From Leptobrachium leishanense (lineage: Eukaryota; Chordata; Amphibia; Anura; Megophryidae): a stretch of 64,000 nucleotides of DNA. Below, in pieces: positions 45,955 through 57,525 of this stretch. The notes under the pieces are model-generated. The model was not told the origin of the DNA and did not search any database. It saw nothing but the letters and a program-made list of their open reading frames with translations. The first letter of the stretch is position 1; each line of letters begins with the position of its first letter. The stretch covers positions 51,070,422 through 51,134,421 of the forward strand of contig CM019069.1 of the NCBI GenBank assembly GCA_009667805.1, read 5' to 3'. The translations under genes and the position numbers were made by a program.

Positions 45955-46145
45955 CAATGGTGCTGCCTGTACTACTTGTTGTAATGTATTGTGTTTTGCC
46001 TATGTTTCTTTTTGAGCCATCCTGACCATCGTAGTTAGTCTTCCTGATCCCTCCCCCCCCCTCCATTTTGTGTTCAGTTATAGATTAAACATCTACAGGA
46101 GCACAGCTCTGTTTTGAAGCTCTGTGTCTGTCACATTACTTTACA
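45955..46145 (+). mobile_element. Probable 5' LTR of a truncated Ty3/Gypsy element
   Basis: The right border is set by the primer-binding site directly after TTTACA (46140-46145). Upstream are a C-run (CCCTCCCCCCCCCTCC), AGATTAAACATCTACAGGAG as a possible poly(A) signal region, and GCTCTGTGTCTGTCACATTA. The left border is uncertain; TG near 45960 is the likely start. No 3' LTR is found. Confidence 0.55.
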
Positions 46146-46163
46146 TGGTGTCAGAAGTCTGTC
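46146..46163 (+). promoter_or_regulatory. tRNA primer-binding site
   Basis: TGGTGTCAGAAGTCTGTC begins directly at the LTR end. TGGTGTCAGAAG-type primer sites are frequent in vertebrate Ty3/Gypsy elements; the exact tRNA is not assigned here. Confidence 0.65.
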
Positions 46164-46183
46164 TGGAACAGATCTCACGCTTA

Positions 46184-46680
46184 CTATGGCATTATCGCAG
46201 TTTGAACACCCCAAGATTGACTGGGAAGCTCCAGACTTGTACCAAGAGTTTGAAAGATTTCGCAGCCACGTCTCCTTTGTGTTTGATGGACCGCTCTCAG
46301 AACAAACACTGAAGCAGCGCACAGGTTGGTTGGGAACGTGGATTGGCGAGCAGGGCAGAGAGATATATAAAACGCTACCCTGGGGAGAAGGGGAGAAGGA
46401 TGATCCATCTAAAGTACTGGATAAATTTGCCAGCTATATAAGGCCAAGAAAGAATAAAAGAATTGCCAGACACCGCTTTAAGCAGAGAAAACAAGGAGTC
46501 ACTGAGGGATTTGACCACTTTGTGAAGGATTTAAGACTCCTGCTAATGGATTGCGAGTATGCTGATCCAGATGATATGTTAATCGATACAATAATCGCTG
46601 GAATCAAAGAAAAGCGCGTCCAGGAGAGACTCTTAGACAAAGGGGAAGATCTAACACTACCAAAAGCAATTGAAATCACT
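46184..46680 (+). pseudogene. Ty3/Gypsy Gag, N-terminal part, 3'-truncated
   Basis: The start MALSQFEHPKIDWEAPDLYQ lies 38 bp after the primer site. The protein reads EFERFRSHVSFVF, WLGTWIGEQGREIYKTLPW, VLDKFASYIRPRKNKRIARH, FDHFVKDLRLLLMDCEYAD and DTIIAGIKEKRVQERLLDKG, ending at LPKAIEIT. This matches the helical retrotransposon-Gag domain of Gypsy elements found in fish and amphibians. After Thr-166 (about 46681) the homology stops; the frame continues into unrelated DNA to 46746. Zinc knuckle, protease, RT and integrase are missing. Gag assembles cytoplasmic particles; this copy is dead. Confidence 0.85.
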
Positions 46681-46684
46681 TGTT

Positions 46685-47215
46685 ACCTGCCAGTGACTCC
46701 GACTCTGGACTTGCACTCAGTCTGCTGTTCTTTTTATTCCGACTGATTTTTGTGTTTTTGGAGAGATTTCCCTCTGCCCCCCCCCCCACCTGTTTTGATG
46801 TTTACTCCTTGCTGCTACTATCGGTCTTCTGGTGTGGGATGTCACCGTTGCTGGGTATACGCTTCACTCCCTCCCCTCCTTCCCACTCACGGGATCGTCC
46901 GGATCTGCTACCTGCGCTGGCACCTAGGCTCTTTGTGCACTGGCGATGCTGGATACCCCGACCCTATGGCCCCTTTCTAACCCTATGGGTTCCCCGCAGG
47001 GTTTCCCCAGTTGGGCTAGAAATGCCACCATTTTTCTTTGGGCTTTATCTCCAGTTCCATGTCCCCGTCTGCACCCAACTCTTCCATTCAGCAGTGATGC
47101 AGACTTTTGTTATTATTTTGGGGGTGTTTTGGATATTTGGTGGGATGTCTTTACAAGCCTTTAGCCCTCTCAGCTGTCTTTCTGTACTTTTATGCTTGTT
47201 GTTCGATGTCTATAC
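46685..47215. other. Unassigned C/T-rich stretch, possibly LINE non-coding DNA
   Basis: The sequence is pyrimidine-rich (CCCTCTGCCCCCCCCCCC) and gives long frames in two registers without motifs. It might be the continuation of the L1-like element broken by the Gypsy insertion, but I could not find the start of an ORF2. Confidence 0.35.
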
Positions 47216-47220
47216 GCATT

Positions 47221-47946
47221 GGGTTAAATTACAATCTTCGCGCAAACGATTGTACCAGCGCAAAAACCCATTAATACGAGGGGTAAAACCCTTTGCGCTG
47301 AATGCCGTATTACATAGTCAGCGCAACAAACGCTCGTAATCATCTACCGCGGGTGAACCTGCACGAACCCTTTGCGACGTACTGTACGTTGCGCATCCTA
47401 TACTTAACATTGTGAGCGCAAAAGCGTATGTGCGCTGTTACACGGATGGTATTACAATCTATGCGCAGGATTTAATGCATAGCCTTTGCACTCATAATTT
47501 TAGCAACTCCTAAAAGCTGGTGGTAACGGCAAATCTGAACAACCTGGCCGAACCCAAATACACCAGCCCATAAAAAAAAAATGCAGCAAAGTATAGTTAC
47601 ACATTCTACTCATACCAATAAAATAGAGAAGTTGTGTGTGCATGTATTATTGCTGCAGCATATATACTCAGATTGACTTTGACAGGCGCCATTTCTTAAT
47701 GTGAGATAATTGTGGTTCTTAATTCTGATTGGCTGAATTGCGAGAGAAAACAGTGCGCACACTGATTTCTGCGCGCAACAGTACTGCGCGAACATTTGTG
47801 CGCGTCTGGTTTATGTGCGTTATTGCTCGACGGATGGAAAAACGCGCGAGGATTGTAATTCCAGCGGTCATTTGCGCGAGCAAACGTTTAGCGCAAAAAT
47901 TGATGCTTTGCGCGAGCGTTTTTGAGCGAAGATGGTAATTTAGCCC
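47221..47946. mobile_element. CpG-rich MITE (GGGYTAAATTAC termini)
   Basis: GGGTTAAATTACAATCTTCG pairs with CGAAGATGGTAATTTAGCCC. The interior has GCGCATCCTATACTTAACAT, TGTGAGCGCAAA, CATAATTTTAGCAACTCC and GCTGGTGGTAACGGCAAATC, matching 30400-30560. It is 726 bp and non-coding. Confidence 0.75.
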
Positions 47947-48910
47947 ATATTCTTTTCTAAAATAAAGAATTTTTAAAAATAAATTACAGTCACATTACTT
48001 TCAGCCATCCACCATTGTTAATGAAAGTTGAAAATAAAGTCAGAACATCCTTTAAATCACCAAGCAGAATCAGTCTGTAGGTTAAGTCCGATAATATAAC
48101 GTTCATCATAACAAGTATTAATTCAAACATTTCTAACACTTTAATGAAGTCAGTAGAGTAGTCCTCAACAACGCCATCTAGTTTACAAAACTGAAAGGCC
48201 CATGCGGATGGAGGTAACGCTGAACAAACCTTTGTTACCATGTACATGTGAACTGCAAATAAAACTGAACAATTATTCCTTGTTTCTAATGAAGAATTCA
48301 GGGAGCTCTACAAATATTGCAGGAATGGTTTCAAAACCCTTTACACAAACCTTTATACAAATACTGCAGGAATGGTTTCCATGCAACAAGATGAAATTAT
48401 CTGTAAGACATTAAACTTCATTGGGGTGTGTACACTTTGAATATTTATCACTAATCTAGTTTGTAAAATATCAATTTTCAAGCCGCAACCCCACTGTTTG
48501 TATATAACCACCTGAATTGGAAAGTAAAAATAAATTAGACATAAAGTCTGTAACAGATCTCTGTACCCCGACTGGATCACATCTCTTAATGCCGCTACCT
48601 TGCCAGACCCCCATTCTCCCACCAGCAGTCTTTCGTGCCTTTTCTCCAGATCTTAGCCAAAGCTTAAGGATGGGTACACTGAAAGCGCAGTGACAGTATT
48701 CCCTAGAAATGAGTCAACTCACAAATTTTAAGGTTATAACCTGTCAGATTACTATTGAGCCTATGATGAATAATATATACCGTGCCAGTCGGGGTCTACA
48801 GACCAATGTGAAATCCCTCCCTGGCATATTGCTGTGACAGCCTAGGAATCACTGCCTGGCAACTTGCTTTCTGTGACATAATTAGACCAGGTACAGATAA
48901 TGGAATTAAC
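47947..48910. other. Unassigned; contains one member of a repeat pair
   Basis: CATGTGAACTGCAAATAAAA plus CTGAACAATTATTCCTTGTT plus TCTAATGAAGAATTC (48245-48313) recurs at 50992-51065 with few changes, so it belongs to an unnamed repeat. No gene is visible. Confidence 0.5.
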
Positions 48911-50330
48911 ACTGATCACCAAGACAAATTGCGCAACATACCAACAAAACCTATCAATACTACAATAGCAGATTGTGAGGATAAACAGGAGTACCGGATA
49001 ATGGTACAGTGTTTGCCAAACAAGACAGTGTTATATAACTGATTCAGTGCACAGGGTTGCGGGGTTCGAGCTAGTGTGCGGTAACACAAAAGTGGAGCAG
49101 GCACATATAAACTGAAGAGTTTATTAAGCAAATAGACATAGGCGAAAGGGCAACACAGTGAAAAGTAGATACTAAGCAAATTAAGGAAAAAGCAGGATAT
49201 AGGGCAGACACTGAATAGATAATAACCAGGAAAACAATTAACAAGAGGATAAGTAATAATAGGGATAACTGAGAACTCTGTATGAAACTGAGCAATGATG
49301 GAGGCTGACTAAAGTACGTAATAGATTAGGATATTAAACAGAGGGACACTACAGGAATAAATAGCTTACACAGGACTCCAGAGAGAGACAAACAAGAAAG
49401 GGTTAATTTAAAGAGGATACACAGAACACTGAAGACGACGAAGCAGGTATAGCAATTAATCCAGAACTAGTATAAACAGAATGCAATGAAGGTGCAGGGA
49501 TACTGGGAGTTGGAGTCCAGGAGTGTAATATGGCTGTAGGTTCCAGGGAGTTATGACAAGTCCAGAAAATAATAGAATACTTGCAGAAAAAATAAAGTCC
49601 TTGGGAGAATAGAAGCAGGGTACTTAAACGCGGTATCAAAAGGGCAAATCCATAGGTATATCCAAGTTGAAATCCATTAGGTCAAAGGGTCACAGGCTAA
49701 CAGGCAAAGTCCATATATTTTCCAAGCAATAGATCCGGTACACAGGTATCCAAAACAGGCAGGCTTAGCAGACAGCAAGAACACACTAAATCAGCAATGT
49801 CCTAACGATGCAGAAGCAATTCATGATGGGTCTTTAGCCTTTAGTAGGGGAGAGCTAGGTGATCAGTGGAAACACCTGAAGCAACAGCATAACCATAGAT
49901 GAAATCAGGTTTTAGGCAGAATAGACTAGGCAGGTATTGCAAGGGTTAATGTGTTTTCTTAGGCTTTTTGCCTTTCTTATGGCACGGCGCCTTGGGGTAT
50001 GACAGACAGACAAAGACCACTCCAGCCTTTAACAGATGTAAACATATTCTAGATAGGGTGAGTTGGAAAGGGCTACAGTGACCCACTCAGTAACAGATAA
50101 ACATAGACAATAACGATAATAACAATAACAGCTTTCATGTGTAACACAGACGACACGAACGCAAACACCCTGCACCTAGAATTGTAGGTACAGGGTGACT
50201 TCAACAATGGAGAAGGCAGGAAAACAATATAGAACATCAGGCCTGCACCTCCAAAAATGTGTCTCTAGGTCCATGTACCCCAAGTTCAAAGTGACTCTCG
50301 TCACAAAGTCCAATAAATATACTTAGAAAT
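48911..50330. other. Unassigned, purine-rich, retroelement-like
   Basis: The stretch is A/G-rich with GGATACTGGGAGTTGGAGTC near 49498 and many ACAGG/CAGGATAT words. On the minus strand it is C/T-rich and gives frames of 74-87 codons without motifs. It may be LTR-retroelement non-coding DNA in minus orientation. Confidence 0.3.
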
Positions 50331-51597
50331 AATCAAGTATACACATAGATACCATTCATATTTATCGCCTTTATCATGCACAAGATATAGGTAGGGGCTT
50401 GACTGATGGAGAGCATAGACAAATCTATCCCTTGTGAGGGTGCACCTGGTTAAACATGCCTAATGTATTGCCAAATGGACTTTTACGCAGTGCTAACATT
50501 TGAAAAAATATCAATATTCCCCATATTATTTTTCAGATTACATATGTATCTTTACCAAATAAATACCCTAGAGTCCATACACCAAAACGTCTTGAAAGGT
50601 GTTCCTCAAAAAGGTGTCACAACCCATAATGTAATGCTCTTAGCTCCAATAAAATAAGAAATAAAGGGGACAGTCCTGCCATTAAATATGAATGTTCTAC
50701 TATCTGATAATAGTATTGCTGTCAAGTAAGTTCCAACCCTGAAATAGTAAGCACGTTACATTTTTATATTTTGTTCCACTGTGCCTTTAAAATTTCAACG
50801 CAATGGTATGTAAAAAGTCTGACTTCATCTTTGGTGCATTGAACTAAAGAATTATGCGTTGGTTTTATAGTGTTCTGTTACTGTACATGAAGGCAATAAA
50901 TTGAAACAGGACCTACACATGGTGGAACCACAGTGTACTGTGTTGTAAAACTAGCCGGAGGCAATATGTTTCATGAAACACATATTGTCCATGTGAACTG
51001 CAAATAAAACTGAGCAATTATTCCTTGTTTCTAATGAAGAATTCGGTGAGTTTTACAAATATTGCAGCATTATCTTTTGAAAAGATTGGAATGAGCTGTT
51101 CTCCAAAGAATCTTGGATGTACAATTTATTTTACCTTAATAGCTATTGCTGCATTGCTTGATATCCTTATTGTCAGATCGTAGAAGTAATATGACCATAA
51201 AATGAGTTTGAAGTGTGTTTATAAATATCCAGTTTTTATTCAGACACTGAAAATCGTTCCACCTCTAAAACATAGGGCATGGTTCTCTTTCAGGGTTTTT
51301 CATTTATTTATCGTTATCCAGCTTTAATCATGTGAATATTCTTAATGTTCTCTGTATGATTTATATTTTTGATTAATTATGCTGCTAATCAGTCTGGCCC
51401 CTCTTTTGTGAAATATGTTTTGAATAGTTTTGATTACAAAATTACAATACAGGAATGGTTAATAAGTCGTTTTGTTTTTTACCGCACAGCATCAGCAGGT
51501 TTCCCATATGGGAGATTTTCATCGAGTTTATGGCGGTTTATGATGAGGAAACACTGAAAATTAGGGATATGTACCTTGCAGAATGCTTAAGAGTGGA
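50331..51597. other. Unassigned; second member of the repeat pair
   Basis: The segment 50992-51065 repeats 48245-48313. Otherwise the stretch is AT-rich with no features I can name. Confidence 0.45.
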
Positions 51598-51605
51598 CCT
51601 CTACT

Positions 51606-52582
51606 CAGTGGCGTCACTAGGGTTGGTGTCACCCGGTGTGGTAACTTATGGTGTCACCCCCCCCCCCCGAGTTTTACAGGGTTTTTTTAACTACTTTTAC
51701 TCATAAATCAGTACTCCCATATAACACTGAATGCTCATAAGACACGCCGCACATTACTGTGAGGTTTATTGCTGTGGAACTCTCTCATATACTCGCACAC
51801 AAATTTTGGCAAACTGCCAGCAAGTACGGTGCCTGTTCGAAGGCAGTGAAACTCCCCATAGAGAAGTAATGGTTAATCTGTTCAGAGACACCGAACAGCA
51901 AAGAAATGTCCTGATGTCCGGTGTTTTCATTCGACAGGTTTATTCAGGCGAACGAACAGCATAGGTTTCAATGTTAAAAATATTCCTGGTTTTATTCAAT
52001 GTCTAATAAACCGTTTGTTCCTTTAATCCATAGTAAAAAAAATCTCTTTAATTATTGATTTTATTTTTTTAGTATCTATTAGGCATTCTTCAAAAAAAGT
52101 CCATTTTTTTTCTAATAGCGGTTTTACTTTTTTTCTGTAACAGACCTTTTTATTATCATTCATAGGGACATATATGTTAATTCCAGACATTTTCGTTCAG
52201 TAGTTCTTTTTAAAACAGGAGGCGACAGGTTTGCGGCAGCATTCGGTGGCTGATTCCCTGCACTTCAGGGACCCTGTGGTGAATTCACCGGGGAAATTTG
52301 ATTCCCCAAAGTGCGGGGAACAACAGAACACTGAAATGTCTGCGTCATTTTGGTGCTCTGTGAATATCCTCTTTGTGGTGTTTTTTTTGCCACCCCCTGG
52401 AAAGTGCCAGCCTAGGCCTTGCCTACCCAGGACATACTTGAAAATGAGAAAATTCTCAATGTATCCTTCCTTGTAAAATATTTGTGTAAAAAAAAAAAAA
52501 ACTTTTTTTTTTAGGGTGTAACCCTAGGGGGTGGTGTCACCCGGTGCGGGCTGCACCCCTGTCCCCCCTTGCGACAACCCTG
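51606..52582. mobile_element. hAT non-autonomous element with a minisatellite B unit and a Harbinger piece
   Basis: The 8-bp duplication CCTCTACT flanks it (51598-51605 and 52583-52590). The left end is CAGTGGCGTCACTAGGGTTG; the right end, reverse complemented, is CAGGGTTGTCGCAAGG. GGTGTCACCCGGTG occurs just inside both ends. Inside are one unit of minisatellite B (51731-51800), an inverted piece of the Harbinger family-1 body (51800-52370), and the SINE tail CCCAGGACATACTTGAAAAT (52428). The composition resembles the larger hAT at 3045-5225. Confidence 0.85.
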
Positions 52583-52590
52583 CCTCTACT

Positions 52591-53031
52591 GACTATGTGC
52601 ACACCGACTGCGATATCCCATCACTTGATGGATCTTATATTGGCCTTAGAGATCACTGCAATAACTCCTCCCTTGAGCCTGTACTTGCCATTCTCCTGCG
52701 CTGGACACCACCATGTCTTTGCTTCATGGCTGTATAATGCAACACTGTTGCACAAAGCTGTGTGATTGACCCTCAGCATTGGCACTGGCCTGCCAACTGG
52801 CCTGCAATTATGTGCATGCAATGTGTGGTAGCCCGGCCTGTAGGACAGCTCTTCCATCATTCCACCAGAAGTGAGTGACAGACAAACTTTGAAAGGTCAA
52901 AACTAAATTTCTCTATATATATGTGTTAGAAAAAAAAGAATTATATCACATATATAGAGGGTGCTTTGCTGTCAAATTAACCCAGCTTAAGTTAGGAATG
53001 AAATATGCACTTCAACACTGGGGGCCCTATT
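52591..53031. other. Unassigned
   Basis: No gene or element ends are recognised. CTATATATATGTG...CACATATATAG near 52912-52962 is a short inverted repeat. Confidence 0.45.
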
Positions 53032-53703
53032 ACATTCTTACCGCAAAAACGCACGCTAAACGCGTGTTTTTTGCGCGAAGCGGTAAACGTTAAGGCACGA
53101 AAATCACCGCTGGAATTACATTCCTCGCGCATTTTTTCATCCGTCGGGAAATTGCACTAGTAAAACCGATGCGCAAAAATGCGCGCAAAGTACCATTGCA
53201 CGCAGAAATCAATGAACGCAATGTAATTTTTAACGTGAGTCCGTCATTTTGTGCGGACTGCGCACAACAGACGTACGTTCTGATGGAAGACAAGGTAGTG
53301 GCCGTCATTTTTGACAGATCTAGTAAAAAAAAACGAACGCCTCGACGTTCTCCATTGTGAGTCCGCAGTTTGGTACGGTCAGGTTGTTACAATTTGCCGT
53401 TACCACCAGCTTTTCAAAGACGTTAAAATTATGCACACAAACATTGTCCGTTAAATTTTGCACTAAGATTGTAATACCATGCACGCACCAGCGTACAAAC
53501 ACATTTGCGCTCCCAATGTTAAGTATAGGATGCGCGCACTAAATTGCGCTCGCAAAGGGTTAGCGCAGGGTCACTCGCGTTAGACGTTAACGAGCATTTT
53601 GTGCGCGAACGTCGTAATACGTAAAACAAAGGGTTTTGCCCCTTGCGTTAATGCGTTTTTGCGCGCGCGCGCACAATTGTGCGCGAAGAATTTAATGGAG
53701 CCC
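53032..53703. mobile_element. CpG-rich MITE (GGGCYCYATTAMATTC termini), inverted orientation
   Basis: GGGCCCTATTACATTCTTAC pairs with GAAGAATTTAATGGAGCCC. The interior is inverted relative to 30256-32242 and 47221-47946: GCCGTTACCACCAGCTTTTC, AAAGACGTTAAAATTATGCA, GCGCTCCCAATGTTAAGTAT, AGGATGCGCG. The right end has (GC)n. It is non-coding. Confidence 0.75.
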
Positions 53704-54785
53704 TGAGTTTGTTGTTGAGTGTTGCTGAATTGAAACAAAGTGTTTGTTCTTCTAAGAAAGAAAATTTTCAGGTATCACCTAAGAACAGGTCACGGACAAC
53801 TGGCATTAACAGAGTGCCTCCAAACGTAGCTTGGATTTTCAGCTTTTTATTAAATATCCTGTGTGTCTGCAAAGCTAAATATCCTTTGTGTAATCGTTAG
53901 ATCTGATAACATTTTCCTGGCTACGTTTTTTTAAAATTTGCCAATTTTTATTGAGAGTGAGTCAAAGAGAACATATTCAATGGAATGTCACAGCAAGTAT
54001 AAGACATATACAATTATGATTGTCATTAGCAAAGTTTAAAGTGCAAGAGTGGAGCAATTATGATACACTTTCCTTTTTTATTACAACAAAAGAATATAGA
54101 AATACATATGCATGTCGTTTTTAAAGGAAAGGTTGATAAAAAGGATGGGAAAACAAAATGTTCACATCACAACCTGAGAGGCTTTCCTGCTTACTTTTGA
54201 TGTTTATTTATTTATTTAGTCATGCACCAAACATCAATAATAGGCTATGTACTGATCTGTGACTGGGGACCTTTCGTGTTGTATGACCCAACTTACATCT
54301 TCAAGATCATGAATTCTGCTCCACTATTATATTCGCTATACACTGGTCTTCTTTTTACTCTATAAAAATTCAATGCGCTAAACCTAATGCTGTCATTTGG
54401 CACTCAGACGCAAGCCAGACAGCTGTGATCCTTATCTTCCTTATTCACAGCAGTTTGATAGGAAAGAGGAAGGGGATTGAGATCTGGTTATGTATAGGAA
54501 GCACACCTTTGTAAGGTCCAGTATCAGAGGGGCACTGGCCTTGCGGATATGAGCGAAATGTGAAATACACCAAGCACACGAAGATGGGTGGTGGGTAGTG
54601 GACGTCCGGAACCAGAGAATCAGGAGCTGGCTGAGTGTGATGGGAATCAGTGAGGCTGGAGTTCACGGCAAGGCTGCAGAGCCTAGTATATGGGATCACT
54701 GGGGACGATGTACCAGGAGGCTTGAATACAGTGGGGGTCTTGAGTCCACTTAAGGTCACGAGGAGACTGAAGATACCAGAAGCAT
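53704..54785. other. Unassigned
   Basis: No gene is visible. The minus-strand frame of 104 codons at 54445-54759 has no motif. The stretch from 54430 is G/A-rich like 48911-50330. Confidence 0.4.
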
Positions 54786-54805
54786 GTTCAGTTCCTCAGC
54801 CGCTG

Positions 54806-54880
54806 CAAGTGCTAAGTTAGCAACTTGGCACTGAGCACTGTGCTGCAGTTCAGCCCTCAGCACTGCTAACTTAGCACTTG
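54806..54880. repeat. Hairpin with 16-bp perfect arms
   Basis: CAAGTGCTAAGTTAGC (54806-54821) is the exact reverse complement of GCTAACTTAGCACTTG (54865-54880). Weaker pairing extends outward (AGTTCCTCAGCCGCTG / CAGCAACTGCTGATGAACT). The loop has CTGAGCACT/AGTGCTGAG-type words. Confidence 0.75.
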
Positions 54881-55308
54881 TAGCAATTCAGCAACTGCTG
54901 ATGAACTGGACAGGCCTCTTGATACTTGGGAGACACTGGGAACTTGGAAGGTACCTTGTGGTGGTAGACACAGAGGTGCAGCAGTCAGTAGACTGGACAC
55001 GGGGCAATGCAAATGCAGTAGCAAGGGGTATTCCAGAAAGAGTAGTCGTTATCCAGGGTCTATCGCAGGTAGTAGCAGGAGCAGGTCGGAATAGCACTTT
55101 ACTCTAAGAGCAAAGGAGCGTCAATGCTGAAGCACCTTGGGAAGGGGGAGTAGCCATTTATTCAGCTCAGGTAGGTGTCATGTGTTGTGTGAATTAACTG
55201 GTTGTGTTCTGGGTACCAATGCTGAGAACAAACAGGACATGAAGGATGCTGTCTTCACAGACAGATATGGTTCACTCAGCGGCAGAGAGCATGACAACAT
55301 TTCACCTT
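54881..55308. other. Unassigned
   Basis: No gene or element ends are recognised. Confidence 0.45.
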
Positions 55309-55996
55309 ACAGAAAAAATGGCATCGCGCCCATACTCACTGGAGCGGCAGCAACTGCCAGGAGTAACAGCCCAGTTAATGTATAAAACATAACAAGGAAA
55401 AAGAGTGTCATCTGCGCTCGTTTCTATGTGTTCCATGGACAACAAAAATGAGGTTTTTGTTTGTTTCAATGGCCATTGCAACGTAAGCCCACTCGCCACT
55501 TCAAGGCACCTCTTTAGAGTGGGTACCTAACAAATGTGCCAAAAGGCCGCTCTACTGAGCAGCTCCAAGCCCCTCCAGCTGCTTTTCAGCCAAGGAGAGG
55601 CAAAGATGGTGACTTTTATTTATACACGCACCAAACACATCCCATTTGGGATTAAAAACAAAAACATGGAAAGAGGAACAGCTGCAGAACGACGGACTGG
55701 TGTTACAAGCATGATATACATAAATACAGAAAAAATGGCGTTGCGCCCATACTCACCGGAGCGGCAGCAACTGCCAGGAGTAACAGCCCAGTTAATGTAT
55801 AAAACATAACAAGGAAAAAGAGTGTCATCTGCGCTCGTTTCTATGTGTTCCATGTACAACAAAAATGAGGTTTTTGTTTGTTTCAATGGCCATTGCAACG
55901 TAAGCCCACTCGCCACTTCAAGGCACCTCTTTACAGAGTGAGTACCTAACAAATGTGCCAAAAGGCTGCTTTACTGAGCAGCTCCAAGCCCCTCCA
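55309..55996. repeat. Repeat E with a 417-bp-period tandem duplication
   Basis: About 270 bp at 55309-55577 recur at 55726-55996 with only a few changes (GCATCGCGCCC/GCGTTGCGCCC; CTTTAGAGTGGGTA/CTTTACAGAGTGAGTA). The 150 bp between them match 23240-23400, so the original unit order is recovered. The second copy then diverges at CCCCTCCAACTACATCC. Direct repeats of this size could be mistaken for LTRs, but they lack TG/CA borders and internal genes. Confidence 0.85.
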
Positions 55997-56640
55997 ACTA
56001 CATCCAACCTTTTACATGATTGGTCTGATGTAGTGCAGTGTGGCCTTGTGCACACGATTGACCAATCAAAGAAGACCTTTTTCTGATTAGGGAATTTGGC
56101 TACATGTGACCGCCCTGCATCAACCAATGACAGGAGCTTCATTGATGGAGCTGCCTCATTGGTTGAATAAAATATATTAAGGAAAATACTATTGGATAGC
56201 ATTCCTATTTAAATACTTCTCAGCCTATCAGGGTTAGTAACAATGAAGATCCTGGCATGGAAGTATACCCTGGATGTCACGACTGCTGGAAGGTAAGTAT
56301 ATTCTAAACTAGGGATGTACTGTATTTAATTTTAGGAGGTTTAATCAGGGAAATCTACTTTTAATTCAGATTAAGGGTGGTTGGGTAGCTAGGTGCATAG
56401 ATATGTCTGGTTAAGGGGAATGTTGTATATATTTTTATGGGATAATGTTTGCAGGGTTAATTGACCATGTGGCTGACTGAGGGTCCCTCCAGTCTAATCG
56501 ATCCCTTAGGGCCAATAACTTTTTGGATGGGGAGTGGGTGTGCTGCACTGTGGTCTAGCCGCCTTACATATTAACGTCTCACTTTGTGGCTTAGGGTTGG
56601 CATAGGGGGGCATAGGGGGTCCCCCTTATGCCATCAACCC
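55997..56640. other. Unassigned
   Basis: No gene is visible. TGATTGGTC/GACCAATCA near 56020-56075 is a short inverted pair. Confidence 0.4.
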
Positions 56641-56940
56641 AATGCTCAGATACTTGGAACAGAGTCATGTAACATCGCAGCCATGAAAATTGCTGCTATG
56701 ATGTGCATTCAGCAGTTTATTGGATCGATTCGGCGCTATTTCGGCAGGTTATCAGATCGATCCAGTGGTATTTTGGATGCATTCCATCGGTCGATTCAGT
56801 GCTCTTCGGGGACGCTGCTGTGAATGCTGAATCCACCACAGGGTTGGCAAATTAAACTCACCGAGTGGGCCGAACGAGAGAGCACTGACATGCCAGTGAC
56901 ATTTCGGTGGTCTCTGAATGACCCCCTTTAGTAAATCCCC
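56641..56940. mobile_element. Harbinger family-1 remnant
   Basis: CACCACAGGGTTGGCAAATT, AAACTCACCGAGTGGGCCGA, GCACTGACATGCCAGTGACA, TTTCGGTGG and CTCTGAATGACCCCCTTTA follow the layout of a family-1 right half. A matching left terminus is not seen. Confidence 0.45.
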
Positions 56941-57453
56941 ACTCTGACCGTGTTCAATAAGGTCAATCTGCTCCAACTACATATTTACTTGTTCTCATTC
57001 CATGCAATCTCTTACAGAAACGTGGCATATGCAGGGCATATGTATTGGGCATAAGCTGGTAGCAATGCTTGCAAAATAACAGTTATATCTAACAAAGTCT
57101 TGTTAGGCAGAGACTTGTGGGCTTCTTACATCTTGCCACATAAAAGAATTGCTTCTCTACTGCAGAAGAGCCATACTACGAAAAGCTCATGGGTATGTGT
57201 GTAGCCAATATTTATAGTTACTGATCATACTTCTAATCATGAACCAATTAAAATACATCCACAATTATTCCCTCAATACAAAGTCACTTAAGAAGATCTC
57301 TATTAATATACCTCGATGTAAACATGTAACAGTGACTATATTTCCTACATATTTATTTTCTGTGTTAATCTGTATATTTGTGTTTTGTTTTCAATATCTT
57401 GTATTTATTATTTTGTATTTCTTTACCTACTGTAACAATTCAATGTTTTGAAC
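56941..57453. other. Unassigned AT-rich DNA
   Basis: No features recognised. Confidence 0.5.
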
Positions 57454-57525
57454 CCAGGACATACTTGAAAACGAGAGAAATCTCAATGTATCTTTCCTGG
57501 TAAAATCCTTTATAAATAAAAGGTG
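57454..57525 (+). mobile_element. Isolated SINE/LINE 3' tail, plus strand
   Basis: CCCAGGACATACTTGAAAAC, GAGAGAAATCTCAATGTATC, TTTCCTGGTAAAATCC and TTTATAAATAAA match the tail at 14505-14570 (minus) and the SINE at 2647-2850. Confidence 0.7.

Noticed and set aside
46680..47339. 219-codon ORF
   Set aside because: It starts at the broken end of Gag, crosses C/T-rich DNA, and ends inside a MITE; overlapping frames are equally open.
55309..55996. Direct repeats as LTRs of a short retroelement
   Set aside because: The 150 bp between them belong to the same repeat unit as seen at 23240-23400, and no TG/CA borders or primer site exist.
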